Origin: Aquamicrobium sp. LC103
Lineage (GTDB): Bacteria > Pseudomonadota > Alphaproteobacteria > Rhizobiales > Rhizobiaceae
Length of the DNA stretch: 64,000 bases
Assembly (NCBI RefSeq): GCF_001014615.2
Contig: NZ_LBCQ02000006.1
Location: 248,001 to 312,000, forward strand
Reading direction: 5' to 3'
Shown: positions 39,020-47,731 of the stretch, piece after piece
How positions within the stretch are numbered: the first letter of the stretch is position 1
How the letters are laid out: the number at the start of each line of letters is the position of its first letter
The notes under the pieces: generated by a model
What the model was told of the DNA's origin: nothing
Seen by the model: only the letters and a program-made list of their open reading frames with translations
Databases searched by the model: none
Program-made: the position numbers and the translations under genes

Positions 39020-39667
39020 TCACGCCGTGTTTTCCTCCTTGCCGCCAAGTCCTCGATAGGCGCAGGTCACAACCTGCCGCACAACGTCTTCCAGGTCCGC
39101 CCTGGTCTCGCCGGTCCGCGCAGAGTACCAGAATATCGGCGAGTTGAGTGTCATGAACATGAGCTGATTGGCAATGCTCAGATTCTCGAAGTCGAAATCG
39201 CCTTCTTCCCTGCCCTTGCGCAGGACATCGCGAAAGATGTTGCCGTACTCGGTGCGATAATTGATCAGATCGTTGAACACGCTGCGCTGCTCGGGCGTGG
39301 TCGCGCCACGAAGATGCATCTCGACGCCGAGCCAGACGGCCCGCTGGAACGGCTTCGTCGTGATCATCTGAAGAACATGGGCGAACGCCATCTTCTTCCA
39401 TTTCACCGCCGCGCGGCCCGGCACGGCCAGCAGCGGTTCGAGGGCGGCGTAGTTCATGTCCATGCCGAACCGGAACACTTCGGCAAAGAGATCGGCCTTC
39501 GAGTGAAAATGGTGATAGATCCGGCCCTTCGTCGCGCCGAGGCTGCGGGCGACGTCATCGATCGAGGTGGCCGAATAGCCGCGTTCCATGAAGCATTGGG
39601 CCGCGGCGCTCAAAATGTCAGCGCGCGAATTGTCCAGCATCTGCTCGCGGACGCCCAGCGTCGACAA
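39020..39667 (-). CDS. TetR-family regulator of the divergent acyl-CoA catabolic genes
   Basis: The 215-residue protein has an N-terminal HTH (I-D-D-V-A-R-S-L-G-A-T-K-G-R-I-Y-H-H-F near residue 32-50) and a larger C-terminal ligand domain. A TTG at 39667 lies 6 bases after GGGAGGAAG and is the best start. The first ATG of the frame (39754) overlaps the perfect operator at 39750-39769, so it is most unlikely. It lies 20 bases upstream of the acyl-CoA dehydrogenase start and divergent from the SDR. The ligand is probably an acyl-CoA of the pathway, by analogy with PsrA/FadR-type TetR proteins. Confidence 0.85.
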   Translation of the reverse strand: MSTLGVREQMLDNSRADILSAAAQCFMERGYSATSIDDVARSLGATKGRIYHHFHSKADLFAEVFRFGMDMNYAALEPLLAVPGRAAVKWKKMAFAHVLQMITTKPFQRAVWLGVEMHLRGATTPEQRSVFNDLINYRTEYGNIFRDVLRKGREEGDFDFENLSIANQLMFMTLNSPIFWYSARTGETRADLEDVVRQVVTCAYRGLGGKEENTA

Positions 39668-39749
39668 TGAACGCTTCCTCCCTTTCCGCTTCCCGACAGC
39701 GCCTGTTCGGCGTTTTTCCGCACGGGCCTTTACGCGTGCCGAAATGATG

Positions 39750-39769
39750 AACATACTACCCAGTATGTT
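39750..39769. promoter_or_regulatory. Perfect palindromic operator between tetR and the divergent SDR
   Basis: AACATACTACCCAGTATGTT has two perfect 8-bp arms and a 4-base centre, the usual TetR-family layout. On the plus strand a -35 TTTACG (39729-39734) and -10 CATACT (39752-39757) are 17 bases apart, with the -10 inside the operator. On the minus strand TTGACA (39774-39769) abuts it. A bound regulator would therefore shut both divergent promoters. A second copy was not found in the window. Confidence 0.7.
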
Positions 39770-39818
39770 GTCAACGCGGCATCTCGATTTCTTCGAGACG
39801 GGCGTGAAGGGAGGAAGG

Positions 39819-40631
39819 ATGAGCTATCTGGAGGAACTGTTCTCGGTGAAGGGCAAGCTTGCGCTGGTGACCGGCGCGGCGACCGGCATCGGACGCATGG
39901 CGGCCACCGGCCTGGCGCAGGGCGGCGCGCATGTGCTCATCGCCTCGCGCAAGGGCGAGGATTGCGCCCGAACCGCCGAGGAACTCAACGCGTTGGGAGC
40001 GCCCGGCAGGGCCGAGGGCTTCGCCGGCGACGTGAGCACCGAGGAAGGGATTGCCGCCCTCGTGGCCGAGGTGGTCAAGCGCACGGACCGTCTGCACGTC
40101 CTGATCAACAATGCCGGCGTCTCGTGGGGAGCCGAGCTGGAATCCTTCCCCTACCATGCCTGGGCAAAGGTGCTGAACGTCAACGTCACCGGCCTCTTCC
40201 ATCTCACCCGGGAACTGCTGCCGCTGCTGGACAAGGCGGCGAGCGACGATGACCCGGCCCGGGTCATCAATCTCGGTTCGGTGATGGGAAGTCAGCCGAT
40301 GGCGGACGGCGCCTATTCCTACACCGCTTCGAAGGCGGCCGTTCATCATCTCACCCGCACGCTGGCGGGCGAGCTCGCCGACCGGCGGATTACCGTCAAC
40401 GCATTCGCGCCCGGTCCCTTCCAGAGCCGGATGACGGCCTTCGCGACCGCCACCGAGGAACAGGCCCAGACCGTCGGCGATCGCGTTCCCATCGGGCGTA
40501 TCGGCGCACCGGATGACATAGCGGGCGCAACGCTGTATCTGTGCAGCAAGGCTGGAAGCTACGTGACCGGGGCCATCCTGCCCCTGGACGGCGGCCAGTC
40601 GGTGCAGCACGGAATGAGACTTTTCAAATAA
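39819..40631 (+). CDS. SDR-family oxidoreductase (RhlG/FabG-like)
   Basis: A 270-residue Rossmann enzyme with V-T-G-A-A-T-G-I-G near 17-25, N-N-A-G near 97-100, catalytic Ser in L-G-S-V and Y-S-Y-T-A-S-K near 165-170. The C-terminal L-P-L-D-G-G is typical. Sequence resembles RhlG/3-ketoacyl-ACP reductase homologues that work on acyl-CoA. GGAGGAAGG precedes the ATG at 39819. First gene of the rightward unit under the palindromic operator. Confidence 0.9.
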   Translation: MSYLEELFSVKGKLALVTGAATGIGRMAATGLAQGGAHVLIASRKGEDCARTAEELNALGAPGRAEGFAGDVSTEEGIAALVAEVVKRTDRLHVLINNAGVSWGAELESFPYHAWAKVLNVNVTGLFHLTRELLPLLDKAASDDDPARVINLGSVMGSQPMADGAYSYTASKAAVHHLTRTLAGELADRRITVNAFAPGPFQSRMTAFATATEEQAQTVGDRVPIGRIGAPDDIAGATLYLCSKAGSYVTGAILPLDGGQSVQHGMRLFK

Positions 40632-40646
40632 ACGGTGTAGGCGAAG

Positions 40647-41138
40647 ATGGACGGAAGCGCACTTGAGCCAGTATCTCTCGACACGGTGCTGGCCGCTGTC
40701 GGCAAGGAAATCGGTGTCTCTCCGTGGCGGGTCGTCACGCAGGAGATGATAGACAAGTTCGCGGATGCGACCGACGATCATCAGTACATCCATGTCGATC
40801 CCGTCCGCGCCGCCGAGACACCCTTCGGCGGCACCATCGCGCACGGCTTCCTGACCCTGTCGCTGCTTTCCACCCTCGCCTATGAAACGGTGCGGCCGCT
40901 GGAAGGCGCCAATATGGGCGTCAATTACGGTTTCGACACCGTACGTTTCGCCGCCCCGGTGAAATCGGGCGCGCGGGTGCGCGGCCGCTTCAAGCTCGCC
41001 GACGTCAATGTGCGGCCGTCCGGCTGGGTGCAGATCGCCTATGACGTGACGATCGAGGTGGAAGGCTCGAAGAAACCTGCCGTCAGCGCCCGCTGGCTTA
41101 CCCTCGCCGTTCTGGAACCCAGGGAAGAGACTGCATGA
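40647..41138 (+). CDS. MaoC-family acyl-CoA hydratase
   Basis: The 163-residue protein has a single hot-dog domain. F-A-D-A-T-D-D-H-Q-Y-I-H near 38-49 holds the catalytic Asp and His of (R)-specific enoyl-CoA hydratase (hydratase 2), and the following P-F-G-G-T-I-A-H-G-F is intact. It adds water to a 2-enoyl-CoA. Its last codons overlap the kinase start as ATGA, so it is translationally coupled to it. Confidence 0.93.
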   Translation: MDGSALEPVSLDTVLAAVGKEIGVSPWRVVTQEMIDKFADATDDHQYIHVDPVRAAETPFGGTIAHGFLTLSLLSTLAYETVRPLEGANMGVNYGFDTVRFAAPVKSGARVRGRFKLADVNVRPSGWVQIAYDVTIEVEGSKKPAVSARWLTLAVLEPREETA

Positions 41139-42169
41139 CGGATGCGAACGCGCTCGACGAGGCGGCACTCGCTCCTTATCTGGAAGAGCACGTTCCGGGC
41201 TTTCGCGGCCTGAAAGCCATCCGGAAATTCAATTCGGGGCAATCCAACCCGACCTATCTGCTCGAAGCAGCCAGCGGCCGCTATGTGCTGAGGGCGAAAC
41301 CGCCGGGCGAGCTCCTCAAATCGGCCCATCAGGTCGATCGTGAATTCCGCGTCATGACGGCATTGAGGAAAACGGCGGTGCCGGTTCCCGAGATGCTGCA
41401 CCTGGCATCGGAGGATTCGCCGATCGGCCGCATGTTCTACGTCATGGCCTTCGTCGACGGCCGTATCTTCTGGGATCCGGCCCTGCCTGAACTCGCCTCC
41501 AACGAGGAGCGCGCCGCCGTCAGCGACGCCATGAACCGGGTTCTGGCCGCACTCCACGACGTCAACGTCGAAGCCGCCGGCCTGTCGGATTTCGGCAAGC
41601 CCGGCAGCTATTTCGAGCGGCAGCTTTCGCGCTGGACCAGCCAGTACCGGGCTTCCGAAACCGAGAAGCTGCCGGACATGGATCGGCTGATCGAATGGCT
41701 GGAGAAGCACCTCGTCGCCGACGACGGCCTCGTCTCGCTGGTGCATGGCGACTACCGCCTGGACAACATGATCTTCGCGGCTGATCGCGCTGAAGTCGCC
41801 GCGGTGCTGGACTGGGAGCTCTCCACGCTCGGTCATCCTTATGCCGATATTGCCTATCAGTGCATGCAGTGGCGGCTGCCGCACAAATCGGGCTTCCGCG
41901 GCCTGGCGGGGATCGACCGCAAGGCGCTGGGCCTGCCGACCGAGGAGGAATATATCGTTACATATTGTCAGCGGCGCGGCATCGACGGGATAGACAATTG
42001 GGTGTTCTATCTCGCCTTCTCCTTCTTCCGCCTGGCGGCCATCTGCCAGGGCGTCTACAAGCGGGCGCTCGACGGCAATGCCTCCAATCCGGAGAAGGCC
42101 AGGACCTATGGAGAGGCGGTGAAGCTGCTTTCGGGACTGGCGGCGCGTTTGATCGATGAGGGAAGGTAA
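41135..42169 (+). CDS. APH-like phosphotransferase of the ACAD10/ACAD11 N-terminal type
   Basis: A 344-residue protein kinase-like-fold enzyme (PF01636). The catalytic loop L-V-H-G-D-Y-R-L-D-N (about 202-211) with Asp206, and the metal Asp226 in V-L-D-W-E-L-S-T-L-G-H-P are intact. F-N-S-G-Q-S-N-P-T-Y at residue 30 is the ACAD10/11-type nucleotide loop. In animals this domain is fused to an acyl-CoA dehydrogenase and the pair convert 4-hydroxyacyl-CoA through a phosphate ester; LvaA in Pseudomonas levulinate catabolism is a bacterial analogue. This gene lies divergent from a matching FadE2-type dehydrogenase. The assignment to a 4-hydroxy substrate is inference. Confidence 0.85.
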   Translation: MTDANALDEAALAPYLEEHVPGFRGLKAIRKFNSGQSNPTYLLEAASGRYVLRAKPPGELLKSAHQVDREFRVMTALRKTAVPVPEMLHLASEDSPIGRMFYVMAFVDGRIFWDPALPELASNEERAAVSDAMNRVLAALHDVNVEAAGLSDFGKPGSYFERQLSRWTSQYRASETEKLPDMDRLIEWLEKHLVADDGLVSLVHGDYRLDNMIFAADRAEVAAVLDWELSTLGHPYADIAYQCMQWRLPHKSGFRGLAGIDRKALGLPTEEEYIVTYCQRRGIDGIDNWVFYLAFSFFRLAAICQGVYKRALDGNASNPEKARTYGEAVKLLSGLAARLIDEGR

Positions 42170-42172
42170 GGA

Positions 42173-42949
42173 ATGAAACGTTTCGAGGGACGCACCGTGA
42201 TTGTTACCGGCGCGACCGGCGGTTTCGGCCGCCGCACCGCCGAGAGATTCGCAGGGGAAGGTGCCCGCCTCGTCCTTTCGGACATCAACGCCGAAGCGCT
42301 GGAGGGCATGGCATCGACCCTCGATGCGGAAACCGCGACGCTCGCCGGCGACATTGCCGAGGAAAGCCTTTCCGAGAGCCTCGTCGCCCTCGCCCTCGAC
42401 CGCTTCAAGTCCCTCGATATCGCCGTCAACAATGCCGGCATCGCCCAGAATTTCGTGAAGCTGCACCTTATCCCCTCCGACGAGGCGCGTCGCATCGTAG
42501 ACGTCGATCTGATGGGCATGTTCTATGCGCTGAAGCATCAATTGCCGGCGATGGAGAAGCGGTTCCGCGAGAAGGGCGCGCGCGGCGCGATCGTCAACAT
42601 CGCCTCTGTCGCCGGGCTCGCCGGAGCGCCGAGGCTGTCGATCTACTCTGCCGCGAAGCACGGCGTCGTCGGCCTCACGCGTTCCGCCGCCGCCGAATAC
42701 GCGACCAAGGGCATCCGCGTGAACGCGATCTGCCCCTCCTTCGCACGCACGCCGATGGTCACCGACATGCTGGAAATGTCGCTGGCGGACAGCGCCGCGG
42801 TCGAAGCCGACCTGACCCGGGGCGTGCCGATGAAGCGGCTGGCGGAGGTCGACGAGATCGTCGAGGTCGTGCTGTTCGCGGCCGACCCGAAGAACTCCTT
42901 CATGACCGGCCAGACGCTCGCCGCCGACGGCGGCATCATGGCGATCTGA
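42173..42949 (+). CDS. SDR-family oxidoreductase, likely 3-hydroxyacyl-CoA dehydrogenase type
   Basis: A 258-residue SDR. V-T-G-A-T-G-G-F-G near 11-19 binds the nucleotide, N-N-A-G near 88, Ser in I-A-S-V, and Y-S-A-A-K. It begins 3 bases after the kinase stop and closes the rightward operon. D-I-N at the end of strand 2 suggests NAD rather than NADP. Its C-terminal A-A-D-G-G-I-M-A is common in hydroxyacyl-CoA dehydrogenase-like SDRs. Confidence 0.9.
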   Translation: MKRFEGRTVIVTGATGGFGRRTAERFAGEGARLVLSDINAEALEGMASTLDAETATLAGDIAEESLSESLVALALDRFKSLDIAVNNAGIAQNFVKLHLIPSDEARRIVDVDLMGMFYALKHQLPAMEKRFREKGARGAIVNIASVAGLAGAPRLSIYSAAKHGVVGLTRSAAAEYATKGIRVNAICPSFARTPMVTDMLEMSLADSAAVEADLTRGVPMKRLAEVDEIVEVVLFAADPKNSFMTGQTLAADGGIMAI

Positions 42950-42955
42950 CCGGCT

Positions 42956-43657
42956 TCAGCCGATCTCCGAAATCAGATTCGAAAGCTCGGCCAGTCCGGA
43001 GAGCTTGCGGAAGCGTGGATGCGCCTCCGGCTCGTCGACATGCTCGAAAACCCATGTGAGGTCGTGGGGAATATAGACGCCCCAGCTTCCCGCCTCGATT
43101 GCCGGAACGACATCCGACTTCAGCGAATTGCCGACCATCATGCTCGCTGCGGGACCGTCGCCGTGACGGCTGAATATCCGCTCGTAGGTCGCGCGGTTTT
43201 TGTCGCTGACGATCTCGACGGCATCGAAGAAATCACCAAGGCCCGATTGCGCCAGCTTGCGCTCCTGGTCGAACAGGTCGCCCTTGGTGATCACCACCAG
43301 CCGGTAGGAGCCGGCCAGCGCCTCCAGCGTCTCCTGCACCTGCGGCAGTGTCTCGACGGGATGGCGCAGCATCTCGCGCCCGGCATCCAGGATTTGCGCG
43401 ATCGTCTCCGCGGGGACGCGGCCTTCGGTCACCTCGATCGCGGTTTCGATCATCGAAAGCGTGAAGCCCTTTATGCCGAAGCCGTAATGGGCGAGATTCC
43501 GCTTCTCGGCCTCGAGAAGGCGCTCGCGGAGGTGATCGGCCTCGGCATGCTCGCTCAGCATTTCGGCGAACCTGGCCTCGGTCCAGCGAAAGAACTGCTC
43601 GTTCTGCCACAGCGTGTCGTCGGCATCGAGGCCGATCGTGGTGATTGTGCCCGGCAT
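42956..43657 (-). CDS. HAD-family hydrolase (subfamily IA)
   Basis: A 233-residue phosphatase-like protein. Motif I is G-L-D-A-D-D-T-L-W (Asp8 nucleophile and Asp10 acid), V-I-T-K-G-D is motif II, and M-V-G-N-S-L-K-S-D near 175 is motif IV. The substitution of T after the second Asp is normal for this subgroup of small-molecule phosphatases. Start at 43657; upstream in-frame codons overlap soxG in another frame and are rejected. Convergent with the SDR by 6 bases. Substrate unknown. Confidence 0.86.
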   Translation of the reverse strand: MPGTITTIGLDADDTLWQNEQFFRWTEARFAEMLSEHAEADHLRERLLEAEKRNLAHYGFGIKGFTLSMIETAIEVTEGRVPAETIAQILDAGREMLRHPVETLPQVQETLEALAGSYRLVVITKGDLFDQERKLAQSGLGDFFDAVEIVSDKNRATYERIFSRHGDGPAASMMVGNSLKSDVVPAIEAGSWGVYIPHDLTWVFEHVDEPEAHPRFRKLSGLAELSNLISEIG

Positions 43658-43779
43658 CGTCCTTGACCTTTGGTCGTGCTCGGATGTCTCGCTAGGACGG
43701 TTCGGGCGCGGGCGCAAGTCCCGCCGCATGCCGCCGATCCGTGAGAAAGCCGCCCGCGCTGCCGGTCTCCCAGCTCCTG

Positions 43780-44355
43780 TCAGGGCTGACCCGCGTCGCG
43801 CGTCGCTTCCGTCAGGAAGGCAAAGGCATAGTCGGAGAAGGAGCGCCAGCACTCTACGTGGAACTCGTGCTCCGCCTTGCGCCATAGCACGATCTCGATC
43901 TTGCCGAGCACCGTGCGCGAACAGGCCCCAACCGGAAACGCCGCCAGCGAAAGATCCCCCGGGCATCCGGCGTTGAGCGCCGCCTCCGCGCCCTCTCCCG
44001 CAACGACGATGCCGACATTGCGATGCGAGACGTCGACGGCGGAATGGAACTGCTTGACGCCTTGCAGCGCCGAAGCGAGGTTGCCGGCGCCGTCGAGGAC
44101 GAGCCATTCGTCCGGGCCGAGCCAAAGCACCGCGCGGCCCGCTTTTTCCGCCGAACTCTTCGGTTTTCCCGGCAGGGTGACGCCGAGCGCCTTCGACAGC
44201 GCGGAAACGCTCGCCTCCGGCGCACGCAGCGAAAGCCGCGAGAGCGGTCCGGAGGGCCGGACCGTAACCCAGGGCATGACCGTTTCACTGCCCTCGAGCG
44301 CCGGGCGCCGCGATAGGTTGATCTGCTCGGAAAGTCTGCGCGCCGCCCTAGCCAT
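43780..44355 (-). CDS. soxG: Sarcosine oxidase gamma subunit
   Basis: The 191-residue SoxG subunit of heterotetrameric sarcosine oxidase has no catalytic site; it folds like the aminomethyltransferase C-domain and packs against SoxA. S-R-L-S-L-R-A and G-P-D-E-W-L near 80 are family features. It overlaps the soxA stop by 8 bases and is the last gene of the operon. Confidence 0.92.
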   Translation of the reverse strand: MARAARRLSEQINLSRRPALEGSETVMPWVTVRPSGPLSRLSLRAPEASVSALSKALGVTLPGKPKSSAEKAGRAVLWLGPDEWLVLDGAGNLASALQGVKQFHSAVDVSHRNVGIVVAGEGAEAALNAGCPGDLSLAAFPVGACSRTVLGKIEIVLWRKAEHEFHVECWRSFSDYAFAFLTEATRDAGQP

Positions 44356-47344
44356 TCAAGCGCTCCCCCTTCTCGTCGAAGAACACCGTGCCGGTGACCT
44401 CGACCTCTATCGTTGCATCGGGCATCGGCACCCACAGCGTCTCGCCGATGCGCTCGCGGCCGCGCTCGACCAGGGCGAGCGCGATCGAGTGCCCGCAATT
44501 CTCCGACCAGTAGGACGAGGTGACGTGGCCGATCATCTTCATCGGGATCGGCTGCCTGGGATCTGCAACGATCTGCGCGCCTTCCTCCAGCACGAGCTTC
44601 GGGTCGCGCGTCCTCAATCCCACCAGTTGCTTTCGGTCGGGCATCCCCAGATCCGGCCGCGCAAGACCTCGAATGCCGACGAAATCGGCCTTCTTCTTGC
44701 CCACGGCCCAGTCGAGCCCGGCGTCGTTCGGCGTCACCGTGCCGTCCGTGTCCTGCCCGACGATGATGTAGCCCTTCTCAGCGCGCAGCACATGCATGGC
44801 CTCCGTGCCGTAGGCGCAGGCGCCGTGCTTTTCGCCCTCCGCCCAGACGGCTTCCCAGACGGCCTGCCCGTAATCCGCCGGTACGTTGATCTCGAAGCCA
44901 CGCTCTCCCGTGAACGACATGCGGAAGAGCCGCGTCGGCACGCCGCAGATCCGGCCTTCGCGCACCGACATGTGCGGCATCGCCTCGTTGGAAAGGTCGA
45001 TGCCTTCCACCAGCGGCGCGATGATGTCGCGAGACTTCGGCCCCTGTACGGCGATCACCGCCCACTGCTCGGAAATCGAGGTCAGATAGACCTTCAGATG
45101 CGGAAACTCGGTCTGGAGATAGTCCTCCATGTGGTTCATGACGCGGGCCGCGCCGCCCGTCGTCGTGGTGACGTGGAAGCGATCCTCGGCGAGGCGGCCG
45201 ACGACGCCGTCGTCGTAGATGAAGCCGTCCTCGCGCAGCATGATGCCATAGCGGCAGCGGCCGGTGTCCAGCCGCTTCCACGGGTTGGTGTAGAGCAGTT
45301 CCATGAAGGCGGCAGCATCCGGCCCGACCACCTCGATCTTGCCGAGCGTGGAGGCATCGAAGATACCGGCGGCGTTGCGCACCGTGCGGCACTCGCGATC
45401 GACCGCGGCGTGCATGTCTTCGCCTGGACGCGGAAAATACCAGGCGCGCTTCCATTGGCCGACATCCTCGAAGACGGCGCCGTGCGTCTCGGCCCAGGGA
45501 TGGATGGCGGTCCGTCGCGTCGGATCGAACAGCTCGCCCCGCGCATGATTGACGATCGCGCCGAAGGTGACCGGTGTGTAGGGCGCGCGGAACGTCGTCA
45601 GCCCGACCTCCGGGATCGGTTTGTCGAGCGTCTCGGCGGCGATCGCCAGCCCGTGGATGTTCGATGTCTTGCCCTGGTCCGTGGCCATGCCGTTGGTGGT
45701 GAAGCGCTTGACGTGCTCGATCGAGCGCATGCCCTCGCGCACGGCCTGCCTGATGTCCTTGGCGGTCACGTCGTTCTGGAAATCCACGAACGCCTTGACC
45801 TTGGCATCCAGGCCGGCTCCGGGTGCCGCGCCGATCATGCCGCCGGCCCAGCCTTCCGGCGTCTCGGCCTTCAGCTTGAAACCCTTCGAAACCTTGGCGC
45901 CGGCTTCCTTCGCCGCCTTCTCGCCGGCCGCGATCGCCTCGGCGATGGTATCGGCGAGATTGTCGGTGCCGTTGCAGGCCCCGACCGAGACGCAGTCCTG
46001 CGCATAATCCCCGGGCAGGAAACGCCGGGTCGCCTCGTCGAAGGCGACCTTGCCGCGCGACTGCGAGAAGAGATGCACCGACGGCGTCCAGCCCGCCGAT
46101 GTCAGCAGCGCGTCCACCGGAATGGCGCGCGAGGCGCCGCCGTTCTTCGGCCGCACCACCATGGCGTTTATCCGCTGCCTGCCAGTCGCCGCGATCACCG
46201 CGCGCCCGGCATTGATCTCGATGCCGAGCGCCCTCGCCTCGTCGACCGCCGCGCCTTGCGGATTGTCGCGCAAGTCGACGATGGCGGCGATGTTCACGCC
46301 GGCCTTCTTGAAGTCGATCGCCGCGTGATAGGCGGAATCGTTCGCCGTGTAGACGCCGACATTGCGGCCGACGGCGACGCCGTAATGGTTGAAATAGGTC
46401 CGCGCCGCCGAGGCGAGCATGATCCCCGGCCGGTCGTTGTCCGCGAACACCATGTGCCGCTCGATCGCGCCGGTGGCGAGAACGACGCGTTTGGCGCGCA
46501 CCTGCCAGAGCCGCTCGCGCGGCAGATCGGGCATGGGCTGCGGCAGGTGATCGCTGACCCGCTCGACGAGGCCGACGAAATTCTGCGCATAGTAGCCGAA
46601 TGCCGTCGCGCGGGTGAGCACGCGCACGTTGTCCATCGCGGCAAGTCTCGCAGCGCTCGCCTGCGCCCAATCCCAGCCGGCCGCACCGCCGATCCGCGCA
46701 CCCGTCTCGAAGCGCAGGGAACCGCCCAATTGCGCCTGCTCGTCGGCAATGATGACGCGCGCGCCGGCCTCGGCGGCCGCGAGTGCCGCCGCGATGCCGG
46801 CCGCGCCGCCGCCGAGCACGAGCACGTCGCAATGCGCGAAGCGCGCCGAATAGCGATCGGGATCGGGCAGGTCCGGCGCGACGCCCAGGCCGGCCGCGGC
46901 GCGGATGTTCGGTTCGTAGAACTGCTTCCACGCCGCCTTCGGCCACATGAACGTCTTGTAGTAGAAACCGGCGGAGAGGAAAGGCGAGGCAAGGTCGTTG
47001 ACCGCGCCGACGTCGAATTTCAGCGACGGCCAGCGGTTCTGCGAAACGGCGTTGAGACCGTCATAGAGCTCCTGCACGGTGGCACGCACATTGGGCGTCC
47101 TGCGGGCGGCGTCGCGATGGATGCCGACCAGCGCGTTCGGCTCCTCCGCCCCTGCCGACAGGATGCCGCGCGGTCGGTGATATTTGAACGAGCGGCCGAC
47201 GAGATGGATGCCGTTGGCAAGAAGGGCCGAGGCCAGCGTGTCGCCCTCGAGACCTGCAAGCCCTTCCCCGTCGAAGGAGAAGCGTGCGAGGCGAGCCTGC
47301 CCAAGACGGCCCTGGCCGGGGATGCGGAAAGATTCGTTCGTCAT
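44348..47344 (-). CDS. soxA: Sarcosine oxidase alpha subunit
   Basis: The 998-residue subunit binds NAD+ and tetrahydrofolate. An N-terminal segment has R-S-F-K-Y-H-R-P-R-G-I-L near 40, L-G-G-G-A-A-G-I-A-A-A near 175 is the dinucleotide-binding fold, and from about 600 a GcvT-like domain (G-E-R-G-F-E-I-N-V) takes formaldehyde from the sarcosine methyl group to give 5,10-methylene-THF. Length and order match other heterotetrameric enzymes. GcvT-like C-terminus is complete. It follows soxD by 19 bases. Confidence 0.95.
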   Translation of the reverse strand: MTNESFRIPGQGRLGQARLARFSFDGEGLAGLEGDTLASALLANGIHLVGRSFKYHRPRGILSAGAEEPNALVGIHRDAARRTPNVRATVQELYDGLNAVSQNRWPSLKFDVGAVNDLASPFLSAGFYYKTFMWPKAAWKQFYEPNIRAAAGLGVAPDLPDPDRYSARFAHCDVLVLGGGAAGIAAALAAAEAGARVIIADEQAQLGGSLRFETGARIGGAAGWDWAQASAARLAAMDNVRVLTRATAFGYYAQNFVGLVERVSDHLPQPMPDLPRERLWQVRAKRVVLATGAIERHMVFADNDRPGIMLASAARTYFNHYGVAVGRNVGVYTANDSAYHAAIDFKKAGVNIAAIVDLRDNPQGAAVDEARALGIEINAGRAVIAATGRQRINAMVVRPKNGGASRAIPVDALLTSAGWTPSVHLFSQSRGKVAFDEATRRFLPGDYAQDCVSVGACNGTDNLADTIAEAIAAGEKAAKEAGAKVSKGFKLKAETPEGWAGGMIGAAPGAGLDAKVKAFVDFQNDVTAKDIRQAVREGMRSIEHVKRFTTNGMATDQGKTSNIHGLAIAAETLDKPIPEVGLTTFRAPYTPVTFGAIVNHARGELFDPTRRTAIHPWAETHGAVFEDVGQWKRAWYFPRPGEDMHAAVDRECRTVRNAAGIFDASTLGKIEVVGPDAAAFMELLYTNPWKRLDTGRCRYGIMLREDGFIYDDGVVGRLAEDRFHVTTTTGGAARVMNHMEDYLQTEFPHLKVYLTSISEQWAVIAVQGPKSRDIIAPLVEGIDLSNEAMPHMSVREGRICGVPTRLFRMSFTGERGFEINVPADYGQAVWEAVWAEGEKHGACAYGTEAMHVLRAEKGYIIVGQDTDGTVTPNDAGLDWAVGKKKADFVGIRGLARPDLGMPDRKQLVGLRTRDPKLVLEEGAQIVADPRQPIPMKMIGHVTSSYWSENCGHSIALALVERGRERIGETLWVPMPDATIEVEVTGTVFFDEKGERLNG

Positions 47345-47363
47345 GCCGTTTCCACAAATATCG

Positions 47364-47729
47364 TCATCGCGGCTCTGCCCTCCCTTTCGCCGGCTTCCCC
47401 TTCCCGACGTTCTCCCGCGCGGATTTGCGCGGCAATCTGGCTTTCGGCTTCCCTAAATCCGGCTTCGGCTCGCCCGCTTTGTATGTCGTCACGAACTTGT
47501 CGGTGACGGTGTCGCGCACCGCGTTGAAGAAGCGGGCACAGCCATGAATATGGCGCCAGCGCTCGTAGACGAGCCCTTTCGGGTTCGAGCGGATGAAGAA
47601 ATATCCCTCGAAATCCTCGTCGCTCATCGCCGTGATGTTCGACGGCCGGACGAGATGCGCCTCGCCCGCATGCCGGAATTCGAGTTCGGGACGCTCTTCC
47701 TCGCAATAGGGGCAACGTATCAGAAGCAT
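47364..47729 (-). CDS. soxD: Sarcosine oxidase delta subunit
   Basis: A 121-residue subunit that binds Zn2+ through C-P-Y-C at residues 6-9 and the later H-I-H-G-C. F-F-I-R-S-N-P-K-G-L-V-Y-E-R-W is diagnostic for SoxD. The C-terminus is longer and more Lys/Arg-rich than usual (about 25 extra residues). It starts 2 bases after the cupin stop. Confidence 0.95.
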   Translation of the reverse strand: MLLIRCPYCEEERPELEFRHAGEAHLVRPSNITAMSDEDFEGYFFIRSNPKGLVYERWRHIHGCARFFNAVRDTVTDKFVTTYKAGEPKPDLGKPKARLPRKSARENVGKGKPAKGRAEPR

Positions 47730-47731
47730 GG

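Noticed and set aside
37877..39401. Extension of the acyl-CoA dehydrogenase frame over tetR
   Set aside because: The 134 upstream codons overlap the HTH protein in another frame and lack any dehydrogenase feature.
39668..39754. ATG start of tetR at 39754
   Set aside because: The codon overlaps the perfect operator and divergent promoters; the encoded 29 residues are only basic filler. TTG at 39667 has a strong ribosome site.
43877..47506. Open frame of 1209 codons on the plus strand, antisense to soxG and soxA
   Set aside because: Same artefact: composition is Arg/His/Asp-rich, no recognisable domain, and the opposite strand has a full sarcosine oxidase operon.
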